This document shows, piece after piece, positions 5,132 through 6,714 of a DNA stretch of 6,714 nt. Origin of the DNA: Candidatus Aminicenantota bacterium (lineage in GTDB: Bacteria; Acidobacteriota; Aminicenantia; Aminicenantales; Aminicenantaceae); NCBI GenBank assembly GCA_030614645.1, contig JAUWTR010000096.1, positions 1 through 6,714 of the forward strand. The letters are read 5' to 3'. The first letter of the stretch is position 1, and the number at the start of each line of letters is the position of its first letter. The notes under the pieces are model-generated. The model was given only the letters and a program-made list of their open reading frames with translations. It made no database searches and was not told the DNA's origin. The translations under genes and the position numbers were made by a program.

Positions 5132-6037
5132 TTATTTTGCAGTATCCAATAAAAATGCAATAAAAAATGCGGCAGCCAGGAGCAAAGTGTAGAGCGCAAA
5201 AATCGGCTGCCTGAGCAGGAGCTCAGGCTCTTCCATGACTTCCTTTTCCTGCAATGTTTTTTTAAAAAACAGAAAAAAATAAAAGAGCACAAATGGCGAG
5301 AGATATAAAAAAGATGGAAAGTCAAAATCGAGGGCAAAAACGAAGTAGGTAATAAAGAACACGCCGGCGCTTATCCCAATTCCAAAGAATAATGATCTCT
5401 GGGAATACCGTTTAAGCGAAAGCCTATAATCCCCGGCTTTGTCTTTTAAAAAGCGGAATTCGGAAAGCCTTTTTGCTACCATAAGAAAGTTTCCAAATGA
5501 CCACCAGCACAGAAGAAGAGATAAAGGGGGGAAATAATGGGTAGGAGCAAAGGCAAACCACCCGATAAGGAACCGGATGGGGTTATTGGCTGACTCAGAA
5601 ATCGAGTCGATAAAGGGTATATCTTTCGTTCTGACCGGTTTAATATTATAGATAAATCCTGCAATAAGGAGAGCCAACAGGGAGATAAAAAAAGGCTTTG
5701 AGAAGCATAACCAGGATATAGCCAGGCTTCCCAGGATTAGAAGGCTGCCCAGACACAAAAAGGGGCCTTTCCGGATTTTTCCCTGGAGGAGGGGTCGGTG
5801 CTTTTTAGTCGGATGGTGCCGGTCATAAGGAGCATCTGCAATCTCATTTATGACATAATTAGCGGTCGAGATGGCCCAGGTCAAAAGGAAAATGAGAGAT
5901 AAGCGGGATATAAGCCATAATATTTCTGAACTCTGGAAATGAGTATGGTTCAGGAAGAAAAAAGCGGCACTCCCAATAAATATGGCAAGACTTCGCGGCC
6001 ATCTTTCCGGCCGCATAGCTTTAAAGTAGGATCTCAT
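5132..6037 (-). CDS. UbiA-superfamily prenyltransferase, decaprenyl-phosphate phosphoribosyltransferase-like
   Basis: From the ATG at 6037 this is a 301-aa, highly hydrophobic protein with about eight or nine membrane segments. UbiA enzymes move a group to or from a polyprenyl (di)phosphate using two aspartate-rich motifs. The first reads NEIADAPYDRHHPTKKHRPL (residues 64-83), fitting N-D/E-xx-D-xxx-D. The DRxHPTKxxRP ending is typical of the DPPR-synthase branch (Rv3806c-like), which joins phosphoribose from PRPP to polyprenyl phosphate. The second region is FIYNIKPVRTKDIPFID (128-144). Further along, FLMVAKRLSEFRFL and YRLSLKRYS (about 184-212) also resemble that branch. The start is uncertain: a GTG at 6076 would add 13 residues and overlap the methyltransferase by 38 bp, but has no ribosome site. 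The ATG lies 1 bp after that gene's stop and begins MRSYFKAMRPERWPRS, a usual UbiA opening. The superfamily is certain; the substrate is inferred. Confidence 0.88.
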   Translation of the reverse strand: MRSYFKAMRPERWPRSLAIFIGSAAFFFLNHTHFQSSEILWLISRLSLIFLLTWAISTANYVINEIADAPYDRHHPTKKHRPLLQGKIRKGPFLCLGSLLILGSLAISWLCFSKPFFISLLALLIAGFIYNIKPVRTKDIPFIDSISESANNPIRFLIGWFAFAPTHYFPPLSLLLCWWSFGNFLMVAKRLSEFRFLKDKAGDYRLSLKRYSQRSLFFGIGISAGVFFITYFVFALDFDFPSFLYLSPFVLFYFFLFFKKTLQEKEVMEEPELLLRQPIFALYTLLLAAAFFIAFLLDTAK

Positions 6038-6038
6038 G

Positions 6039-6714
6039 TCACGATTTTTTCCGGGTATAGACCTCAAATGAATCACCCAGAGCCAATTTTATCGGAATTT
6101 TCTTCCAAAAAGAAGCGATTCGAGTATTTTTTATTAAAAAGTTTAATCCTTTTAGCCGGGAGAGAAGATAATGGGCGCTGAATGTCCAGGAATATTTTCG
6201 GATTTTTATGATCTGAAAGCCGGAAATTTCCAGGAGTGCTGTTAGGCTGGCTTTTGTAAAGTAGCTGAGGTGGGCAGGCCGGAAGTGCCACCATTTATTG
6301 CCTGAGATTCGGGCTGCAAGACTCCTGATATTTGGCGTAACCACACAGAGGGTCCCTCCCGGGGACAGTATTTCAAAGGCTTTTTTCAAAGCTTCCCGGG
6401 GCTGGGGCACATGTTCAATAAAGTCTATCATGGTTACGGCCGTATAATTAGTTTTAGTCTCAGCCTTTTCAAAATTCCCTACTTGAAGATCAAGCCCATA
6501 TTTTTCCCTGGCCACTTTTACCGCCCATACACTGGGTTCTATACCGTCTGGAATCCATCCCTCCCTGCGGGCTGAGTCTAAAAGTATCCCGGTTGCGGCT
6601 CCAACATCAAAAAGCGGGCCTTTTTCGGAGTGGATTTTTTCCAGCTGAGATAAAATCCTCTGGAAGTTTTTTGCTCTTCCCAGGGCTTCTTCTTCATAGA
6701 GAGGGTCTTCTATC
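6039..6714 (-). CDS. Class I SAM-dependent methyltransferase (partial, 5' end outside window)
   Basis: An open frame enters from the right edge and runs 224 codons to a TGA at 6039-6041. In-frame GTG (6515) is not the start, because the essential SAM-binding motif lies upstream of it. The visible order is an N-terminal helix EDPLYEEEALGRAKNFQRIL, motif I LFDVGAATG (34-42), the acidic end of strand 2 in DGIEPS (E59), the strand-4 region MIDFIEHVPQP (95-105), LSPGGTLCVVTPN (116-128) and KWWHFRPAHLSYF (140-152). This pattern is that of Methyltransf_23/11-type enzymes common in polysaccharide and lipid-linked glycan clusters. The acceptor cannot be read from sequence. The stop is 1 bp before the UbiA-like ATG, so the two genes are tightly linked in one operon. 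Probably only a few dozen N-terminal residues are missing. Confidence 0.9.
   Translation of the reverse strand, partial: IEDPLYEEEALGRAKNFQRILSQLEKIHSEKGPLFDVGAATGILLDSARREGWIPDGIEPSVWAVKVAREKYGLDLQVGNFEKAETKTNYTAVTMIDFIEHVPQPREALKKAFEILSPGGTLCVVTPNIRSLAARISGNKWWHFRPAHLSYFTKASLTALLEISGFQIIKIRKYSWTFSAHYLLSRLKGLNFLIKNTRIASFWKKIPIKLALGDSFEVYTRKKS

Noticed and set aside
4696..5337. 213-aa minus-strand open frame across the mgtC-like and UbiA-like genes
   Set aside because: It overlaps both real genes in another frame, is extremely rich in R, S and H, and lacks a family signature. The MgtC and UbiA motifs are clear in their own frames.
6039..6515. Methyltransferase taken as a complete 158-aa gene from the GTG at 6515
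   Set aside because: The SAM-binding motif LFDVGAATG lies upstream in the same open frame, so the gene starts beyond the right edge.

Overview
This is a stretch of chromosome from a bacterium, probably an uncultured, moderately A+T-leaning lineage. Nothing in the sequence fixes the phylum. The gene order dprA-topA-xerC resembles the dprA-topA-trmFO-xerC block of Firmicutes and some other phyla. The inverted repeat near position 3810 is, from memory, of a kind scattered through environmental bacterial genomes. Natural-competence genes (dprA, comEA) sit beside core DNA-topology and chromosome-segregation genes.

Layout: positions 1-3268 (plus strand) hold a tightly packed, translationally coupled run. 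It consists of the last 52 codons of dprA, topA (742 aa, type IA topoisomerase with four C-terminal zinc ribbons) and a XerC/XerD-type tyrosine recombinase with all six catalytic residues. The dprA/topA junction is TAATG and the topA/xer junction is ATGA. A strong 11-bp hairpin (3274-3301) closes the run. It also lies just past the end of the convergent minus-strand gene comEA (3313-3618, a secreted helix-hairpin-helix DNA-binding protein).

Positions 3619-3853 are the only sizeable non-coding stretch. It holds the comEA ribosome binding site, a possible weak promoter, a small branched fold (3711-3767) and a conspicuous nested palindrome (3765-3869). The palindrome has a 26-bp perfect inner stem and an 18-bp perfect outer stem. 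Its right outer arm contains the stop codon and last codons of the next gene, rdgB.

Positions 3854-6714 (minus strand, transcribed right to left) look like one operon. In order of transcription it holds a class I SAM-dependent methyltransferase (5' end outside the window), a UbiA-superfamily prenyltransferase resembling decaprenyl-phosphate phosphoribosyltransferases, an MgtC/SapB-type membrane protein, and the house-cleaning NTP pyrophosphatase rdgB. rdgB starts at a TTG inside the end of the mgtC-like gene. The methyltransferase and UbiA pair suggests a polyprenyl-linked glycan or cell-envelope locus continuing past the right edge.

I did not find a new defence or mobile system with its own proteins. 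The most unusual item is the nested palindrome and its intrusion into the rdgB 3' end.
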